Shown here: in pieces, positions 62,820 to 64,000 of the stretch
Position numbering within the stretch: position 1 is the stretch's first letter
How the letters are laid out: every line of letters begins with the position of its first letter
Origin: Epiperipatus broadwayi
Lineage: Eukaryota > Onychophora > Udeonychophora > Euonychophora > Peripatidae
NCBI GenBank assembly: GCA_028023455.1
Contig: JAQFVV010000022.1
Location: 8,141,100-8,205,099, forward strand
Direction of reading: 5' to 3'
DNA: 64,000 nucleotides
Position numbers and translations under genes: made by a program
The notes under the pieces: model-generated
Told to the model about the DNA's origin: nothing
The model's database searches: none
Seen by the model: the letters and a program-made list of their open reading frames with translations, nothing else

Positions 62820-62965
62820 GCTTAGTTTGATGTGGTGGCAAAATACCAGATTTTGGAGCTTAAAGTGCCTTGATTGTAGCCCAGCCCTGTTACTTCTGAT
62901 ACTTAAACTTTTTTATGAATTCCTGGGCAATAAATCATTCAATTATTTTTTATTCAATTTTATTT
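62820..62965 (-). repeat. family C repeat
   Basis: Inverted with respect to the copies at 48088 and 63770. 'cagccctgttacttctgat' and 'cctgggcaataaatcattc' match the complement of 'atcagaaagga' and 'tttattgctcataagttc'. Confidence 0.6.
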
Positions 62966-63764
62966 GAAAACAGGTATGTAGCTATTCTTAGATAAATAGA
63001 AAAACAAAAATCAAAATCATTCAAACCATCATGATCCAGAAATTGGCAATCCTATGAATAAAGTCACCTTCTTCACTATTTCCTTGTAGGTGACTATAGA
63101 ATAATTCCTTACATTGGAATAAGATGTTTAAAGACTATATTTTACACTAATTACTTATTTATTAGCTAGACATTAAATGTTAAACATAAATAAAGATTTT
63201 TTAAAACTTAACAAATTCATATTTTAAAATTTTAATAAAAATAATTATTATTATTATCATTAACAAAATACCCTTAAGATTTACTAATATTTAATAGATG
63301 TTGAAAAATGATAAAGATAAATTTTAGTTAACAAGACTGTACATGATAATACTATTTAATTTTCTTTTACTTTTGACTCACCAACACTTGTCTAACTTAG
63401 ATTATTGTATGACTTTATCTTTTGACTAAAATAAGTAGATATTCATTTATTACAATTTGATTTACAAGTGTCAAACTTTCTACACTCACAACTCTGTCAC
63501 CAACCATTCCCGATAAATACATTATTGATTATTATTAATCACTATTTAGATTAGAGATTATCACATTACTTTTAAATAAGACATAAAGTTAAAATCCATT
63601 TATAGATTACTAGATGCCCATTTATAGTATAATTTGATTGACTTTTGGACACTTTCTTGAAATATTTCTAAATTTGTATGAAAAATCCTTATTACTTGAA
63701 AAATTCTCAAAGGTTCATGTTTGACTTACCAAGATGTCAATTAGTCAATATTTTGGATTGTTTT
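62966..63764. other. AT-rich DNA with a shared module at 63466-63560
   Basis: 63466-63560 matches 42705-42800 ('gtgtcaaactttc', 'cactcacaactctg', 'attagattagag'). Nothing else supported. Confidence 0.45.
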
Positions 63765-64000
63765 GTAAGACAGGTTTATTGCTCATAAGTTCATAAGAAG
63801 TTTAAGTTTAAAAATCAGAAAGGACAAAACTGGTTTATGATCTCTGAATATTGAGATCCAGAATCTGCTATTATTGCACCAAACAAACTTTTTAGTGCAA
63901 AGATGGAGTGAAAGATTTTAGGCCTCAAAGCCTATGGATTGTGATCCAGTTTTTGTGATTTCAGGTGCTTCTTGTAAACTCCTGAACAATAAACTATTTG
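63765..64000. repeat. family C inverted pair reaching the window edge
   Basis: The left part begins 'gacaggtttattgctcataagttc'-like bases at 63770, and the right end 'taaactcctgaacaataaac' is its approximate complement at 63976-63996. The unit is thus two family C ends facing outward and is cut by the end of the window. Confidence 0.55.

Overview
This window is AT-rich nuclear DNA from an animal, most likely an invertebrate. The base composition is low in G+C by eye, A/T runs and AT/AAT/AAC microsatellites are everywhere, and all recognisable coding capacity belongs to eukaryotic retroelements. I found no convincing host exon, no intact host gene, no rRNA and no bacterial-style operon. The species cannot be named from the sequence alone.

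The two largest coding blocks are relatives of one non-LTR (LINE) family in opposite orientation. Copy 1 (+, 767-4660) keeps the tail of ORF1 and a nearly complete ORF2 (apurinic-type endonuclease, reverse transcriptase, C-terminal Cys/His finger) with one frameshift. Copy 2 (-, 26527-32318) keeps ORF1 (two zinc knuckles), ORF2 and a short A tail, but carries at least three stops and two frameshifts. Both have a YIDD or YVDD catalytic box instead of the usual ADD of LINEs. Older debris comes from other classes: the GIY-YIG end of a Penelope-like element (23180-23670), three related LTRs in mixed orientation with a Ty3/gypsy-type integrase fragment (37692-40920), an RTE-type endonuclease piece (44870-45535), a second LINE type (56260-58165) and an RTE-type RT piece (59600-60960).

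The space between is dominated by short non-coding repeats. Family B (tRNA-like promoter boxes; at least seven copies, one flanked by a 13-bp direct repeat), family A (fold-back units that recur as inverted pairs), family C (terminates the window) and a tRNA-headed SINE (48079-47756, -) recur throughout. There are also several unrelated long palindromes (about 740 bp at 21185-21925; a 40-bp-TIR element at 56014-56179), segmental tandem duplications, and a tRNA-like cloverleaf with an A tail at 41244-41320.

Read as a whole, the window is an intergenic or intronic graveyard of nested mobile elements. The parts most worth following are the LINE family with the unusual RT box, the TSD-flanked double-tRNA-module element at 11210-11789, and the fold-back families, whose mobilising enzymes are not present here.
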